DNA of 64,000 nt from NCBI RefSeq assembly GCF_016031625.1, contig NZ_JACCHP010000004.1:62001-126000 (forward strand), read 5' to 3'. This DNA comes from Bradyrhizobium agreste (GTDB lineage Bacteria > Pseudomonadota > Alphaproteobacteria > Rhizobiales > Xanthobacteraceae). Within the stretch, counting starts at the first letter, position 1, and each line of letters begins with the position of its first letter. A model generated the notes under the pieces. The model ran no database searches. It saw only the letters and a list, made by a program, of their open reading frames with translations, and was not told the DNA's origin. Shown here one piece after another: positions 43,252 through 53,659 of the stretch. Made by a program: the position numbers and the translations under genes.

Positions 43252-43455
43252 CTATCCTGTGGCGTCGCTCGAGCCGTCCGGCATGGCGCCGGAACCCGGC
43301 GTCTTGCTGTTGTCGTTCAGCTTGGGGTCGCGCGTCGCTTCACGGGAGGGTGAGCCTTTCGGATCCGTCTTGTGCACGGATTGCGCACGCTTCTTGTCGC
43401 GCGGCTGCTCCTCTCCGCGCTGATTCTTGACGATGCCTTGGTCGGAATGGGCCAT
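43252..43455 (-). CDS. Small hydrophilic stress-type protein
   Basis: 67 residues from the ATG at 43455. It is highly polar, with Lys, Asp, Ser, Pro and Gly (QPRDKKRAQSVHKTDPKGSPS), with no hydrophobic core; likely disordered. It sits 37 bases from an EcfG-like promoter on the same strand. No family name is known to me. Confidence 0.65.
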   Translation of the reverse strand: MAHSDQGIVKNQRGEEQPRDKKRAQSVHKTDPKGSPSREATRDPKLNDNSKTPGSGAMPDGSSDATG

Positions 43456-43491
43456 GATGCGCTCTCGCTTCTGCTGATGTGTCGGAGCGCT

Positions 43492-43516
43492 TACGCAGTG
43501 CGGCCGCGAATGTTCC
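43492..43516 (-). promoter_or_regulatory. EcfG-like promoter of the small hydrophilic protein
   Basis: Leftward strand: GGAAC (43516-43512), N16, CGTA (43495-43492). One base from CGTT. The gene start is 37 bases downstream. Confidence 0.5.
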
Positions 43517-43526
43517 GCTGCAGCAA

Positions 43527-43655
43527 TCAGCTGCGCGCCGCGTGGACGGCAGATGCGTTCTCGATATGCACCTGTCGCACCGTCGTCACCGTCGCGAACG
43601 CGACGGAGACGCCAAAGGCGAGAATGAGGGAAAGCAGAGCCAGACGTGGAGCCAT
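43527..43655 (-). CDS. 42-residue membrane or secreted peptide
   Basis: A short frame from an ATG at 43655 with a strong GGAGG seven bases upstream. It reads MAPRLALLSLILAFGVSVAF, then a short polar tail (TVRQVHIENASAVHAARS). One hydrophobic helix after a basic N-terminus fits a small membrane protein. There is no family name I can give. It is in tandem, leftward, with the small hydrophilic protein downstream. Confidence 0.6.
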   Translation of the reverse strand: MAPRLALLSLILAFGVSVAFATVTTVRQVHIENASAVHAARS

Positions 43656-43768
43656 CGCCAAACCTCCTTCTGCAACTGGAAATCGCCGCAGTCGACGTTC
43701 CCGGATGATGCCAAATCAGTTGCGCCCCTTCCGTGAGCGGTCTCACATGCAGGTTCGCGCGGACGAGC

Positions 43769-43963
43769 TCACCCGTTCTGCTTTGGAGCTGCACCGACGG
43801 GAACAGGCGAAACTTCGCCGTCGAGCCAATCCTGCTCGTTGGCGAGTGCCGTCCAGGCGTCGGCCATGCGCGAATAGCGCTTTTGGGCGGGCTGTCCGTC
43901 GGCACGCTCGGCGAGCTGAAGACAATTGTCGGCGTTGTCTCTGAAGATGTCAGACTGTTTCAT
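43769..43963 (-). CDS. Small rhizobial protein of unknown function
   Basis: 64 residues. SDIFRDNADNCLQLAERADGQPAQKRYSRMADAWTALANEQDWLDG is a helical pattern common in many small Bradyrhizobium proteins of unknown function. It is soluble with one Cys. The upstream region is shared with the divergent DUF4142-like gene at 44059. Confidence 0.72.
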   Translation of the reverse strand: MKQSDIFRDNADNCLQLAERADGQPAQKRYSRMADAWTALANEQDWLDGEVSPVPVGAAPKQNG

Positions 43964-44058
43964 GTCAAAGACGTGGGGACGGAACTCTTGCCTCGCAAGC
44001 CGCTTACCGGATCGTAATAGTCAGGGAACTTTCGCACACCGTGACCCATTTGATATCG

Positions 44059-44571
44059 ATGCGAGTTGTCGCCGCAATCATCCTGGCATTCATCAGCAGC
44101 TCGGCGCCTGCCGACAGCGGTGGCGAACGAAAGGCCGGCGAATGGCCACCCTCCGCGACCGAGGTGATCAGCGGCGTCTACGCTTTCAGTCGATTCCAAC
44201 AGGGACTTCTCGAGAACACCGACCTCAAGGGCAACGCGGAGGTCAAGAATCTCGCCGCCCTGCGCGCCGAGGAAGCGGTCAAGCGCGACAAGAAACTGAG
44301 AGAGGTCCAGGAGGCTATCGGCGCGGAACTGCACCTCGGCAGGTCAACATCCTCGAGCGCGAGCCTCGTCGAGCCGGAAATGTCGGATGGTCCGGCCTAC
44401 GTCAGAAGTTTCTATGCCGCGCAGATTCCCGAGTATGAATCCATCATCGGCCTGCTCGAGCGCTATCTGGCGGCGCCGGACAACGCGGCGCTCGCAGCGT
44501 TCGCGCGCGAACAACTGCCGCTGCTGCGTGCCCAGGTCAGGGACGCCGAGCGCACCATGGCGGACAAATAG
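44059..44571 (+). CDS. Secreted helical protein, DUF4142-like
   Basis: 170 residues from the ATG at 44059 (a GTG at 44041 is possible). The signal peptide is MRVVAAIILAFISSSAPADS. The helical part (VISGVYAFSRFQQGLLENTDLKGNAEVKNLAALRAEEAVKRDKKL) follows the DUF4142 pattern less closely than the gene at 40548. It is periplasmic. Nearby EcfG-like half-sites are weak. It converges with the small secreted protein at 44575, three bases away. Confidence 0.75.
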   Translation: MRVVAAIILAFISSSAPADSGGERKAGEWPPSATEVISGVYAFSRFQQGLLENTDLKGNAEVKNLAALRAEEAVKRDKKLREVQEAIGAELHLGRSTSSSASLVEPEMSDGPAYVRSFYAAQIPEYESIIGLLERYLAAPDNAALAAFAREQLPLLRAQVRDAERTMADK

Positions 44572-44574
44572 CCT

Positions 44575-44868
44575 CTACCTGTCGCTCGGTCGTTGCTGGC
44601 TCTGCGGCCGCACGGTGCGGTCGCTCTCCGGCATCTTGTCGCGACCCGCATCGCCGGTGTCGTCCTTGCCGCCGGAAGACGACGTGCCGCTTCCGCTTGG
44701 ATTCGAGCGGGTGGCCGCGCCGGTGGTCGGCGTATCCGCCTGCGGGTTGGCGGAGCTTGCAGCGGGGTCGCCTGTCACGGAGCCGCGCCCGCTTGGCGCA
44801 CCGCCCTGCGCCAGCGCCGATCCCGCGGCCAGCACGGTGATCGCGATGGCGACAATTGCTGCTTTCAT
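44575..44868 (-). CDS. Small secreted Gly/Ser/Pro-rich protein
   Basis: 97 residues with GGGAGAA six bases upstream. The signal peptide is MKAAIVAIAITVLAAGSALAQ. The rest is a low-complexity disordered tail (SGSGTSSSGGKDDTGDAGRD, PQSQQRPSDR). The gene lies 27 bases from an EcfG-like promoter. No function is known. Confidence 0.72.
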   Translation of the reverse strand: MKAAIVAIAITVLAAGSALAQGGAPSGRGSVTGDPAASSANPQADTPTTGAATRSNPSGSGTSSSGGKDDTGDAGRDKMPESDRTVRPQSQQRPSDR

Positions 44869-44894
44869 GTCCGTTCTCCCTGTCTGCGCTGGCT

Positions 44895-44920
44895 AACCGT
44901 CAGGCTCGGCGCTCCGTTCC
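44895..44920 (-). promoter_or_regulatory. EcfG-like promoter of the Gly/Ser-rich protein
   Basis: Leftward strand: GGAAC (44920-44916), N17, GGTT (44898-44895). One base from consensus. The predicted leader is about 20 bases. Confidence 0.6.
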
Positions 44921-44989
44921 GAAGGATGCATGCGGACGAGGGCCTCTGGGGTGACCCGCCCCCGCGGCCTTTTTCCTGCCGGAGCACAT

Positions 44990-45014
44990 GGAACCAAACC
45001 CGCGGATCGTCGTT
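44990..45014 (+). promoter_or_regulatory. Exact EcfG-type promoter of the multi-HAMP kinase
   Basis: GGAAC (44990-44994), N16, CGTT (45011-45014), a full match. It reads toward the kinase, with an unusually long leader of about 130 bases before the ATG at 45152. Confidence 0.72.
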
Positions 45015-45151
45015 ACCTCGATTGGGCTGAGCAAGGCTGGTTCCATTTCCTGGCGCCACACGTTGGCGCTTGATTTCGAATTTGGCTGACGCTCTTATTT
45101 CGACCAACGCGTCTTGCCTTGGATTCGGCGGACGCCTGCGGGGGAAACAGT

Positions 45152-48100
45152 ATGAGCGACCTCGATCCCGGAACTGCATCACGCTCCGGTCGTCGCGTCC
45201 CAAAGCCAAAAATCAACGGTACTTCCGAGCCGGATTCCCGAGCAGAACTGCTGCTCGCCTTGCAGGCGATGCGCAGCGGCGACTTTTCGGTGCGCATGAG
45301 CGGCGACTATCTCGGCATTGACGGCAAAATTGCCGACACTCTTAACGAAATCATCGCCGCCAACCAGCGCATGGCGCAACAGCTCGAGCTGGTCGGTCAG
45401 GTGGTGGGACGCGAAGGCAAGACGCGCCAGCGCGTGAAGTTCGGCCTCGCCTCGGGCTCCTGGGCCGACATGGAAGGTTCGGTTAACACGCTGATCGACG
45501 ACCTGTTGTGGCCGACGCGCGAGGTGACGCGCGCCGTCGCGGCCGTCGCACAAGGCGACCTGCTGCAGACCGTCAAGCTCGACGTCGACGGCCGTCCGCT
45601 CGGCGGCGAATTCCTGCAGTCGGCGACCATCGTCAACACCATGATCAAGCAGCTCGGCGTGTTCACCTCCGAGGTGACGCGCGTTGCGCGCGAGGTCGGC
45701 ACCGAGGGCAAGCTCGGCGGCCAGGCCCAGGTGCCGGAGGTGACCGGCGTCTGGAAGGACCTCACCGAGAGCGTCAACTCGATGGCGAACAACCTGACCA
45801 ACCAGGTTCGCAACATCGCCGAGGTGACGATCGCGGTCGCCAATGGCGACCTCTCCAAGAAGATCACGGTCGACGTCCGCGGTGAGATCCTGCAACTCAA
45901 GGAAGCCATCAACACGATGGTGGATCAGCTGCGCTCGTTCGCCTCCGAAGTGACGCGCGTGGCGCGCGAGGTCGGTACCGACGGCAAGCTGGGCGGCCAG
46001 GCCATCGTGCCGGGCGTGGCCGGCACCTGGAAGGACCTCACCGACTCCGTCAACGCGATGTGCGGCAACCTGACCGCGCAGGTGCGCAACATCGCCAACG
46101 TCACCACCGCGGTGGCGCGCGGCGACCTCTCGCGCAAGATCACCGTGGACGTGCGCGGCGAAATCCTGGAGCTGAAGGACACCATCAACACCATGGTGGA
46201 CCAGCTCAACTCGTTCGCCTCGGAAGTGACGCGCGTGGCGCGCGAGGTCGGCACCGAGGGCAAGCTCGGCGGCCAGGCCCAGGTGCCCGGCGTGGCCGGC
46301 ACCTGGAAGGACCTCACCGACAACGTCAACTTCATGGCCTCGAACCTGACCGCGCAGGTCCGCAACATCGCCGACGTCGCGACCGCGATCGCGAGCGGCG
46401 ATTTGTCGAAGAAGATCACGGTGAACGTCTCGGGCGAGATCCTTCAGCTGAAGGAGACGCTCAACACCATGGTCGACCAGCTCAACGCCTTCGCCGGCGA
46501 AGTGACGCGCGTCGCCCGCGAGGTCGGCACCGAGGGCCGGCTCGGCGGCCAAGCCAACGTGCTCGGCGTCGCCGGCACCTGGAAGGACCTGACCGAGAGC
46601 GTCAACTCGATGGCCTCGAACCTGACCGCGCAGGTCCGCAACATCGCCGAGGTGACGACCGCAGTCGCCGGCGGCGACCTCTCGAAGAAGATCACCGTGG
46701 ACGTGCGCGGTGAAATTCTGGAGCTGAAGGACACCATCAACACCATGGTGGACCAGCTCAACGCCTTCGCCGGCGAAGTCACGCGCGTGGCACGCGAGGT
46801 CGGCACCGAAGGCAAGCTCGGCGGTCAGGCGGTGGTGCGCGGCGTCGGCGGCACATGGAAGGACCTCACCGACAGCGTCAACTCGATGGCCTCGAACCTC
46901 ACCGGCCAGGTCCGTAACATTGCCGAGGTCGCAACCGCGGTGGCGAAGGGCGACTTGTCCAAGAAGATCACGGTGAACGTCTCGGGCGAAATCCTTCAGC
47001 TGAAGGAAACGCTCAACACCATGGTCGACCAGCTCAACGCCTTCGCCGGCGAAGTGACGCGCGTCGCCCGCGAGGTCGGCACCGACGGCAAGCTCGGCGG
47101 CCAGGCCGACGTGCCCGGCGTCGCCGGCACCTGGAAGGACTTGACCGACTCCGTCAACTCGATGGCGGGCAACCTCACCGCCCAGGTTCGCAACATCGCG
47201 GAAGTTGCCACCGCCATCGCCGGCGGCGACCTCTCGCGCAAGATCACCGTGGACGTGCGCGGCGAGATCCTTCAGCTCAAGGACACGCTGAACACCATGG
47301 TCGACCAGCTCAACCGCTTCGCGGGCGAGGTGACGCGCGTGGCGCGCGAGGTCGGCACCGAAGGCCGCCTCGGCGGCCAGGCCAACGTGCCCGGCGTCGC
47401 CGGGACCTGGAAGGACTTGACGGACTCCGTGAATTCGATGGCGGGCAACCTCACCGCCCAGGTCCGCAACATCGCCGAGGTGACGACCGCGGTCGCGCGC
47501 GGCGACCTCTCGCGCAAGATCACCGTCGACGTGAAGGGCGAAATCCTCGAGCTGAAGAACACCATCAACACGATGGTGGACCAGCTCAACGGCTTTGCCG
47601 GCGAAGTCACGCGCGTGGCGCGCGAGGTCGGCACCGAAGGCAAGCTCGGCGGCCAGGCCGAAGTGCCCGGCGTCGCCGGCACCTGGAAGGACCTCACCGA
47701 CAATGTCAACTTCATGGCCTCCAACCTGACGGCGCAGGTCCGCAACATCGCCGAGGTCGCGACCGCGATCGCCGGCGGTGACCTGTCGAAGAAGATCACG
47801 GTGGACGTACGCGGCGAGATCCTTCTCCTGAAGGATACGCTGAACACCATGGTCGAGCAGCTCCGCTCCTTCGCCGCCGAAGTCACGCGCGTGGCGCGCG
47901 AGGTCGGCACCGAGGGCCGGCTCGGCGGCCAGGCCGTCGTGCCCGGGGTCGGCGGCACCTGGAAGGATCTCACCGATAACGTCAACCTCCTGGCTGCGAA
48001 CCTCACCACGCAGGTCCGCAACATCGCCGAAGTCACCACGGCGGTCGCGCGCGGCGACCTCTCGCGCAAGATCACGGTGGACGTGAAGGGAGAAATCCTC

Positions 48101-51100
48101 GAGCTGAAGAACACCATCAACACCATGGTGGACCAGCTCAACGCCTTCGCCGGCGAGGTGACGCGCGTGGCGCGTGAGGTCGGCACCGAGGGTAAGCTGG
48201 GCGGCCAGGCCCAGGTGCCCGGCGTCGCCGGCACGTGGAAGGATCTCACCGACACCGTCAACTTCATGGCGGCGAACCTGACCGAGCAGGTGCGCGGCAT
48301 CGTCAAGGTGGTGACCGCGGTCGCCAATGGCGATCTGAAACAGAACCTCACGGTGAAATCGAAGGGCGAGGTCGCGGCGCTCGCCGACACCATCAACAAC
48401 ATGACCGAGACGCTCGCGACCTTCGCCGATCAGGTGACCTCGGTGGCGCGCGAGGTCGGCGTCGAAGGCCGGCTCGGCGGCCAGGCCAACGTGCCCGGCG
48501 CTGCCGGCACCTGGAAGGATCTCACCGGCAACGTCAACCTGCTCGCGGCCAACCTGACCTCGCAGGTGCGCGCGATCGCGGAAGTCGCAACTGCGGTGAC
48601 CAAGGGCGACCTGACGCGGTCGATCCAGGTCGACGCCCGCGGCGAAGTGGCGGAGCTGAAGGACAACATCAACACGATGATCACCAACCTCCGTCTCACG
48701 ACGGAGCTGAACACCGAGCAGGACTGGCTCAAGACCAACCTCGCCAAGTTCACCAACATGCTCCAGGGCCAGCGCGACCTCACGACCGTCGGCCGGCTGC
48801 TGCTCACCGAATTGTCGCCGCTGGTGAACGCCCACACCGGCGTGATCTACCAGGTCGAAAACGAGAACGATCCCCAGCTCCTGCTGCTTGCCTCTTACGC
48901 CAGCGACGGAGTCTACCCTTATCTGCCGGTGCTGCAGTTCGGCGAAGGCCTGATCGGCCAGTGCGCCCTCGACAAGCGGCCGCGCGTTGTCTCCGACATT
49001 CCGTCGGACGTGGTGCCGATCAACTCGGCGCTGTTCCGCGTCGCACCGAAGAACCTCGTCGTGCTCCCGGTCCTGTTCGAAGGCCAGGTCAAGGCCGTGA
49101 TCGAGCTCGCCTCGCTGGTCTCCTTCACGACCTCGCAGATGACGTTCCTGGAGCAGCTCACCGACTCCATCGGCATCGTGCTCAATTCGATCGAGGCCAC
49201 GATGCAGACCGAAGGCCTGCTCAAGCAGTCGCAGCAACTCGCCGGCGAGCTGCAGACGCAGCAGCGCGAGCTGCAGCAGACCAACGACCAGCTCGAGCAG
49301 AAGGCGCAGCAGCTCGCCGAGCGCAACGTCGAGGTGGAACGCAAGAACCAGGAGATCGAGCAGGCCCGCCGCGCGCTCGAGGAGAAGGCGACCGAGCTCG
49401 CGCTGACCTCCAAGTACAAATCCGAATTCCTCGCCAATATGAGCCACGAGCTGCGCACGCCGCTGAACTCGATCCTGATCCTCGGACAGCAGCTCAGCGA
49501 CAACCCCGATGGCAACCTCTCGGCCAAGCAGGTCGAATTCGCCCGCACCATCCACGGCGCCGGCACCGACCTGCTCAACCTCATCAGCGACATTCTCGAT
49601 CTCTCCAAGATCGAGTCCGGTACCGTGACGGTCGATGCCGAGGAAATCCTGACCGCGAACCTGCTCGAGACCGTCGGCCGGCCGTTCCGGCACGAGGCGG
49701 ATAACCGCAACCTGTCATTCAAGATCGACGTCGATCCGAATCTGCCGCGCAGCATCGTGACCGACTCCAAGCGGCTGCAACAGGTGCTGAAGAACCTGCT
49801 CTCCAACGCCTTCAAGTTCACCGCCGAAGGCGAAGTGCGCCTGAAGGTCGCCGGCGCGGTCGGCGGCTGGGGGACAGATCATCCGGTGCTGAACTCGGCG
49901 CCGGCCGTGATCGCCTTCGAAGTGTCCGACACCGGTATCGGCATTCCCCTGGAGAAGCAGAAGCTGATCTTCGAGGCGTTCCAGCAGGCCGATGCCGGCA
50001 CCAGCCGCAAATACGGCGGCACCGGGCTCGGCCTTGCGATCAGCCGCGAGCTGGCCAGCCTGCTCGGCGGCGAGATCCACCTGCGCAGCGCGCCGGGCAA
50101 GGGCTCGACCTTCACGCTCTATCTACCCTTGAAATATTCCGGCCCGACCCTCGCGCCGCGGGCGCCGGCGTCACAACAATACAGCCAGCCGCCGGCGCTG
50201 CAGCCTGCGGCGCCTGACCAGCAGCGCGTTATCGAACAGCTGCCGGACGACCGCCTCAACCTCGAGCCCGGCGACACCATCCTCCTGATCGTCGAGGACG
50301 ACCCGCATTATGCCCGCGTCCTGGTCGATCTGGCCCGCGACAAGGGCTTCAAGGTTCTGGTCGCCGCGCGCGGCGCCGAGGCCCTCGATCTCGCCAAGCA
50401 GTACCAGCCGACGGCCGTCTCCCTCGACGTGTTCCTGCCCGACATGCTAGGCTGGACCGTGCTGAGCCAGCTCAAGCACAATCCGCTCACCCGCCACATC
50501 CCGGTCCAGATCATCACGCTCGACGAGGATCGCCAGCATGCGCTGGCCCGCGGCGCCTTCTCCTTTGTCAACAAGCCGACGACGACCGAGGGCGTCTCGG
50601 CCGCTCTGACGCAGATCAAGGAATATGCGCGGCCGCGGCGCAAGCGGCTCCTGATCGTCGAGGACAACGAGGCCGAGCGGCTCTCGATCCGCGAGCTGCT
50701 GCACCACGACGACATCGAGATCCTGGCCACCGATACCGGGGCCGGCGCGCTCACGACGCTGCGCGAGCAGCCCTGCGATTGCGTGGTGCTCGACCTCAGG
50801 CTGCCCGACATGAGCGGCTTCGAGGTGCTCGATCAGATCCGCAACGACGAGTCGCTATCGAACATCCCCGTCGTGGTGTTCACCGGCCGCGAGCTTTCCG
50901 CCGAGGAGGATGCCGAGCTTCACACCATGGCACGCAGCATCGTGGTCAAGGGCGTGGAATCGCCCGAGCGCCTGCTCGACGAGACCGCGTTGTTCCTGCA
51001 CCGCGTGATCACGGAGCTGCCGATCGAGAAGCAGCGCATGCTGGAGAAGCTGAACAGTTCCGACGAGGACCTGATCGGCAAGACCGCCCTGCTCGTCGAC

Positions 51101-51445
51101 GACGACGCCCGCAATATCTTCGCGCTGTCCAGCGTGCTGGAACGGCGCGGCATGAAGGTGCTGACGGCCACGACCGGCAGCGAGGCGGTGACACTGGTCG
51201 AATCCAATCCGGAGATCGCGATCGTGCTGATGGACATCATGATGCCGCAGATGGATGGCTATCAGACCATCGGCGTGATCCGCGAGAACCCGGCCTTCGC
51301 CCGTCTGCCGATCATCGCGTTGACCGCCAAGGCGATGAAGGGCGACCGCGAGAAATGCCTCGAAGCCGGCGCGTCCGACTACCTCGCCAAGCCGGTCAAC
51401 ACCGACCAATTGCTGCTTGCGATCCGCATGTGGCTGCATCGCTGA
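45152..51445 (+). CDS. Giant hybrid histidine kinase: multi-HAMP array, GAF, HisKA-HATPase, three receivers
   Basis: 2097 residues from the ATG at 45152 (GGGGGAA upstream). No membrane segment is seen, so it is probably cytoplasmic. Order: a degenerate HAMP start (40-170), eleven near-identical 92-residue HAMP units (171-1182), a GAF domain (about 1215-1360), a Gln/Glu coiled coil, HisKA with phospho-His near 1432 ([10 protein letters not shown]), HATPase ([17 protein letters not shown]), then three receiver domains with phospho-Asp near 1759, 1881 and 2028. The layout is like Nik1/Os-1 osmosensing kinases. It is followed by a second kinase gene, 13 bases downstream. Confidence 0.93.
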   Translation: MSDLDPGTASRSGRRVPKPKINGTSEPDSRAELLLALQAMRSGDFSVRMSGDYLGIDGKIADTLNEIIAANQRMAQQLELVGQVVGREGKTRQRVKFGLASGSWADMEGSVNTLIDDLLWPTREVTRAVAAVAQGDLLQTVKLDVDGRPLGGEFLQSATIVNTMIKQLGVFTSEVTRVAREVGTEGKLGGQAQVPEVTGVWKDLTESVNSMANNLTNQVRNIAEVTIAVANGDLSKKITVDVRGEILQLKEAINTMVDQLRSFASEVTRVAREVGTDGKLGGQAIVPGVAGTWKDLTDSVNAMCGNLTAQVRNIANVTTAVARGDLSRKITVDVRGEILELKDTINTMVDQLNSFASEVTRVAREVGTEGKLGGQAQVPGVAGTWKDLTDNVNFMASNLTAQVRNIADVATAIASGDLSKKITVNVSGEILQLKETLNTMVDQLNAFAGEVTRVAREVGTEGRLGGQANVLGVAGTWKDLTESVNSMASNLTAQVRNIAEVTTAVAGGDLSKKITVDVRGEILELKDTINTMVDQLNAFAGEVTRVAREVGTEGKLGGQAVVRGVGGTWKDLTDSVNSMASNLTGQVRNIAEVATAVAKGDLSKKITVNVSGEILQLKETLNTMVDQLNAFAGEVTRVAREVGTDGKLGGQADVPGVAGTWKDLTDSVNSMAGNLTAQVRNIAEVATAIAGGDLSRKITVDVRGEILQLKDTLNTMVDQLNRFAGEVTRVAREVGTEGRLGGQANVPGVAGTWKDLTDSVNSMAGNLTAQVRNIAEVTTAVARGDLSRKITVDVKGEILELKNTINTMVDQLNGFAGEVTRVAREVGTEGKLGGQAEVPGVAGTWKDLTDNVNFMASNLTAQVRNIAEVATAIAGGDLSKKITVDVRGEILLLKDTLNTMVEQLRSFAAEVTRVAREVGTEGRLGGQAVVPGVGGTWKDLTDNVNLLAANLTTQVRNIAEVTTAVARGDLSRKITVDVKGEILELKNTINTMVDQLNAFAGEVTRVAREVGTEGKLGGQAQVPGVAGTWKDLTDTVNFMAANLTEQVRGIVKVVTAVANGDLKQNLTVKSKGEVAALADTINNMTETLATFADQVTSVAREVGVEGRLGGQANVPGAAGTWKDLTGNVNLLAANLTSQVRAIAEVATAVTKGDLTRSIQVDARGEVAELKDNINTMITNLRLTTELNTEQDWLKTNLAKFTNMLQGQRDLTTVGRLLLTELSPLVNAHTGVIYQVENENDPQLLLLASYASDGVYPYLPVLQFGEGLIGQCALDKRPRVVSDIPSDVVPINSALFRVAPKNLVVLPVLFEGQVKAVIELASLVSFTTSQMTFLEQLTDSIGIVLNSIEATMQTEGLLKQSQQLAGELQTQQRELQQTNDQLEQKAQQLAERNVEVERKNQEIEQARRALEEKATELALTSKYKSEFLANMSHELRTPLNSILILGQQLSDNPDGNLSAKQVEFARTIHGAGTDLLNLISDILDLSKIESGTVTVDAEEILTANLLETVGRPFRHEADNRNLSFKIDVDPNLPRSIVTDSKRLQQVLKNLLSNAFKFTAEGEVRLKVAGAVGGWGTDHPVLNSAPAVIAFEVSDTGIGIPLEKQKLIFEAFQQADAGTSRKYGGTGLGLAISRELASLLGGEIHLRSAPGKGSTFTLYLPLKYSGPTLAPRAPASQQYSQPPALQPAAPDQQRVIEQLPDDRLNLEPGDTILLIVEDDPHYARVLVDLARDKGFKVLVAARGAEALDLAKQYQPTAVSLDVFLPDMLGWTVLSQLKHNPLTRHIPVQIITLDEDRQHALARGAFSFVNKPTTTEGVSAALTQIKEYARPRRKRLLIVEDNEAERLSIRELLHHDDIEILATDTGAGALTTLREQPCDCVVLDLRLPDMSGFEVLDQIRNDESLSNIPVVVFTGRELSAEEDAELHTMARSIVVKGVESPERLLDETALFLHRVITELPIEKQRMLEKLNSSDEDLIGKTALLVDDDARNIFALSSVLERRGMKVLTATTGSEAVTLVESNPEIAIVLMDIMMPQMDGYQTIGVIRENPAFARLPIIALTAKAMKGDREKCLEAGASDYLAKPVNTDQLLLAIRMWLHR
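45662..48697 (+). repeat. Eleven tandem 276-bp coding repeats (HAMP units)
   Basis: Eleven copies in exact 276-base register, all in frame. Each encodes [19 protein letters not shown], then [30 protein letters not shown] and INTMVDQL. The tenth and eleventh units diverge most (for example [13 protein letters not shown]). The near-identity at DNA level implies recent or ongoing homogenisation. Confidence 0.95.
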
Positions 51446-51458
51446 GTTGGGCCCGCGT

Positions 51459-52946
51459 ATGGACCAGGAAAAGGTCAACATCCTGCTCGTCGACGATCAG
51501 CCGGCCAAGCTGCTCGCCTACGAAGTGATCCTGAAGGATCTCGGCGAGAACCTCGTGATCGCCTCCTCGGGCCGCGAGGCGTTGGAGGTGCTGCTCAAGA
51601 CCGAGATCGCGGTGATCCTGGTCGACGTCTGCATGCCCGAGCTCGACGGCTTCGAGCTCGCCGCGATGATCCGCGAGCATCCGCGCTTTCAGAAGACCGC
51701 CATGATCTTCATCTCGGCCATCCAGGTCAGCGACATCGACCGGCTGCGCGGTTACGAGATGGGCGCGGTCGATTATGTGCCGGTGCCGGTCGTGCCGGAG
51801 GTACTTCGCGCCAAGATCAAGGTGTTTGCCGAGCTCTACCGCAAGACGCGCGAGCTCGAACGGCTGAACCACGAGCTCGAGGACCGCGTCCGCGCCCGCA
51901 CCGCGGAACTGGAAGCTTCCACCGCGAAGCTGCGCGAGAGCGAGCAGCGGCGGAGCATGGCGATCGCGGCCGGCAAGATGGGGTCCTGGGACTGGGACTG
52001 GATCAGCGGCGACTGGATGTGGGACGAGGGGCAATACCGGATCTTCGGCGTCAGTCCCGAGAATTTCGAGGTCAATCCGGCCAACGTTCAGGCCCTGTTG
52101 CACCCTGACGACGTCGACCAGTTGCGCAAGGCGATCGCCGAGTTCAACAAGGGCACGCGCGCCTACGAGACGGAGTTCCGCATCATGCGGCCCGACGGCG
52201 AGGTGCGCTGGTGCGTCGGCACGGCGGCCGCGACCACGGACGAGAGCGGACGCGTGGTGCGCGTCAGCGGCGTTACCGTCGACATCACCGAGCGCAAGCG
52301 CGCCGAAGAGAGGCAGAACCTGCTGGCGCGGGAAGTCGATCATCGCGCGAAGAACGCGCTGGCGCTGGCGCAGTCGATCGTGCGCCTCACCCGGGCCGAC
52401 GAGGTCAAGGCCTATGTCAACGCCGTCGAGGGGCGCATCAATGCGCTGGCGCGCGTGCACACCATCCTGTCGCTGTCGAGCTGGCAAGGCGCCGAGCTCT
52501 CCAGGCTCATCGACGAGGAGCTTGCGCCCTATTCGCTCGGCGACCAGATCAAACTGGCAGGGCCCGAAGTTCAGTTGCTGCCGGCGACGGCCCAGACCCT
52601 GGCGCTCGCACTGCACGAGCTCTTCACCAACTCGGCAAAGTACGGCGCGCTATCCACCCGATCGGGGCGGCTCGCGATCGATTGGCAGGTCGACGACGAG
52701 CTGCTCACGCTGAGCTGGGAGGAATCCGGCGGCCCCCTGGTCAAGACCCCGAAATCGCGCGGCTTCGGCACGCGAAGCCTGCTTGCGAGCATCGAGTCCC
52801 AGCTTGGCGGACAGGCGCAGTTCGATTGGCGCGCCGAAGGCCTGTTGTGCCGTCTGGAGGTGCCGTTGACACGCAAGACCGCGACGGCTGCACCTGGCAA
52901 GTTCGACACCGCGGGCGCTGCCGAATTGCAGCGCGCATCCGGCTAG
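51459..52946 (+). CDS. REC-PAS-HWE histidine kinase
   Basis: 495 residues from the ATG at 51459. A receiver domain (about 5-120: LLVDDQPAKL, then ILVDVCMPELDGF) is followed by a coiled coil and a PAS domain (MGSWDWDW, then EVRWCVGTAAATTDESGR). The C-terminal HWE-type kinase has REVDHRAKNALALAQSIVRL (phospho-His) and ALALHELFTNSAKYGAL. HWE kinases commonly feed PhyR in the general stress response. It lies directly downstream of the multi-HAMP kinase and is likely co-transcribed. Confidence 0.92.
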   Translation: MDQEKVNILLVDDQPAKLLAYEVILKDLGENLVIASSGREALEVLLKTEIAVILVDVCMPELDGFELAAMIREHPRFQKTAMIFISAIQVSDIDRLRGYEMGAVDYVPVPVVPEVLRAKIKVFAELYRKTRELERLNHELEDRVRARTAELEASTAKLRESEQRRSMAIAAGKMGSWDWDWISGDWMWDEGQYRIFGVSPENFEVNPANVQALLHPDDVDQLRKAIAEFNKGTRAYETEFRIMRPDGEVRWCVGTAAATTDESGRVVRVSGVTVDITERKRAEERQNLLAREVDHRAKNALALAQSIVRLTRADEVKAYVNAVEGRINALARVHTILSLSSWQGAELSRLIDEELAPYSLGDQIKLAGPEVQLLPATAQTLALALHELFTNSAKYGALSTRSGRLAIDWQVDDELLTLSWEESGGPLVKTPKSRGFGTRSLLASIESQLGGQAQFDWRAEGLLCRLEVPLTRKTATAAPGKFDTAGAAELQRASG

Positions 52947-53164
52947 CCGGACGCTGCGCTCGTCTTGCGCTGAGCGGTGCGCGGTTCACGCGCGATGCGC
53001 CCCTCGAGCCAGGCTTCCGTTCGCGCGAGATCGCGCAGCGCCCGGGCGTAGCGGCGAGCCGCGCTCCGCTCCGCGCCACGCGGGAGCTTGCGCGCCTTGC
53101 GCAGGATGTCCGCGGCTGCGTTGCGATAGGCCAGCGAGCGGTAAAGAAAGACGACCTTACCCAT
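52943..53164 (-). CDS. Small basic protein of unknown function
   Basis: 73 residues from the ATG at 53164. It is Arg/Ala-rich and helical (SLAYRNAAADILRKARKLPRGAERSAARRYARALRDLARTEAWLEG), probably soluble; nucleic-acid binding is possible but not shown. It overlaps the 3' end of the HWE kinase gene by four bases, convergent. Confidence 0.68.
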   Translation of the reverse strand: MGKVVFLYRSLAYRNAAADILRKARKLPRGAERSAARRYARALRDLARTEAWLEGRIAREPRTAQRKTSAASG

Positions 53165-53253
53165 ATCGATGTTCCCGTTTTGCTGGCGCCCATCTTGGCA
53201 AGCCCCGCATGAACGCCGGATGAAGCGGGTGGTAACAATTCCTTCCGCGGAAC

Positions 53254-53278
53254 GGAACCAGGGAATCGCATGCGCGTT
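53254..53278 (+). promoter_or_regulatory. Exact EcfG-type promoter of the small membrane protein gene
   Basis: GGAAC (53254-53258), N16, CGTT (53275-53278), a perfect match. The ATG at 53304 lies 25 bases beyond the -10. Confidence 0.78.
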
Positions 53279-53303
53279 GGCTTGGCAGTCGGGATGCCGT
53301 CCC

Positions 53304-53561
53304 ATGCGCACCAAGAAGTCGTCTGAGCTGATCTCCGCCAGCGGCCTTATCAAGCTGATGACGCATGCGATGATGGGCGCAGCGCTCGGCCTCACCTTCA
53401 GCCTCGCGCTCGTCCTGTCCAATCCAGCCGTCGCCAACCTGCTGAACAATGGCGGAAGCCAGGCCGCCATAGTCTTCACCATCATCTTGGTGACGACCTT
53501 CGCGATCGGCGCGACGCTCACCGGCGCCGTGTTTATCCTGGCCGAGGACGACCAAACTTGA
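53304..53561 (+). CDS. Small two-helix membrane protein
   Basis: 85 residues from the ATG at 53304. It has two hydrophobic helices (MMGAALGLTFSLALVLS and AIVFTIILVTTFAIGATLTGAVFIL) after a polar N-terminus. The family is unknown. It lies behind a perfect EcfG promoter, so stress induction is likely. Confidence 0.78.
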   Translation: MRTKKSSELISASGLIKLMTHAMMGAALGLTFSLALVLSNPAVANLLNNGGSQAAIVFTIILVTTFAIGATLTGAVFILAEDDQT

Positions 53562-53659
53562 AGCGTGCGTGACGCAAGCTCCGCATCGGGAGGCCCTTTC
53601 GTCTTCTATGCCTTATCGTGGGTTCGACACTCGGCCCTCAGTATCTGGCGCCCACGATC

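Noticed and set aside
43372..43944. 190-residue rightward frame across three small leftward genes
   Set aside because: It spans an intergenic promoter region and has no domain; the leftward small genes have ribosome sites.
45662..48697. Regular repeats resembling a CRISPR or satellite array
   Set aside because: The 276-base period is in frame, with no spacers, and encodes HAMP units.
45179..49693. A 1504-residue open frame antisense to the multi-HAMP kinase
   Set aside because: It arises from the GC-rich repeats read backwards; composition (Asp, Val, His, Arg, Gly runs) is not protein-like and the sense strand has clear domains.
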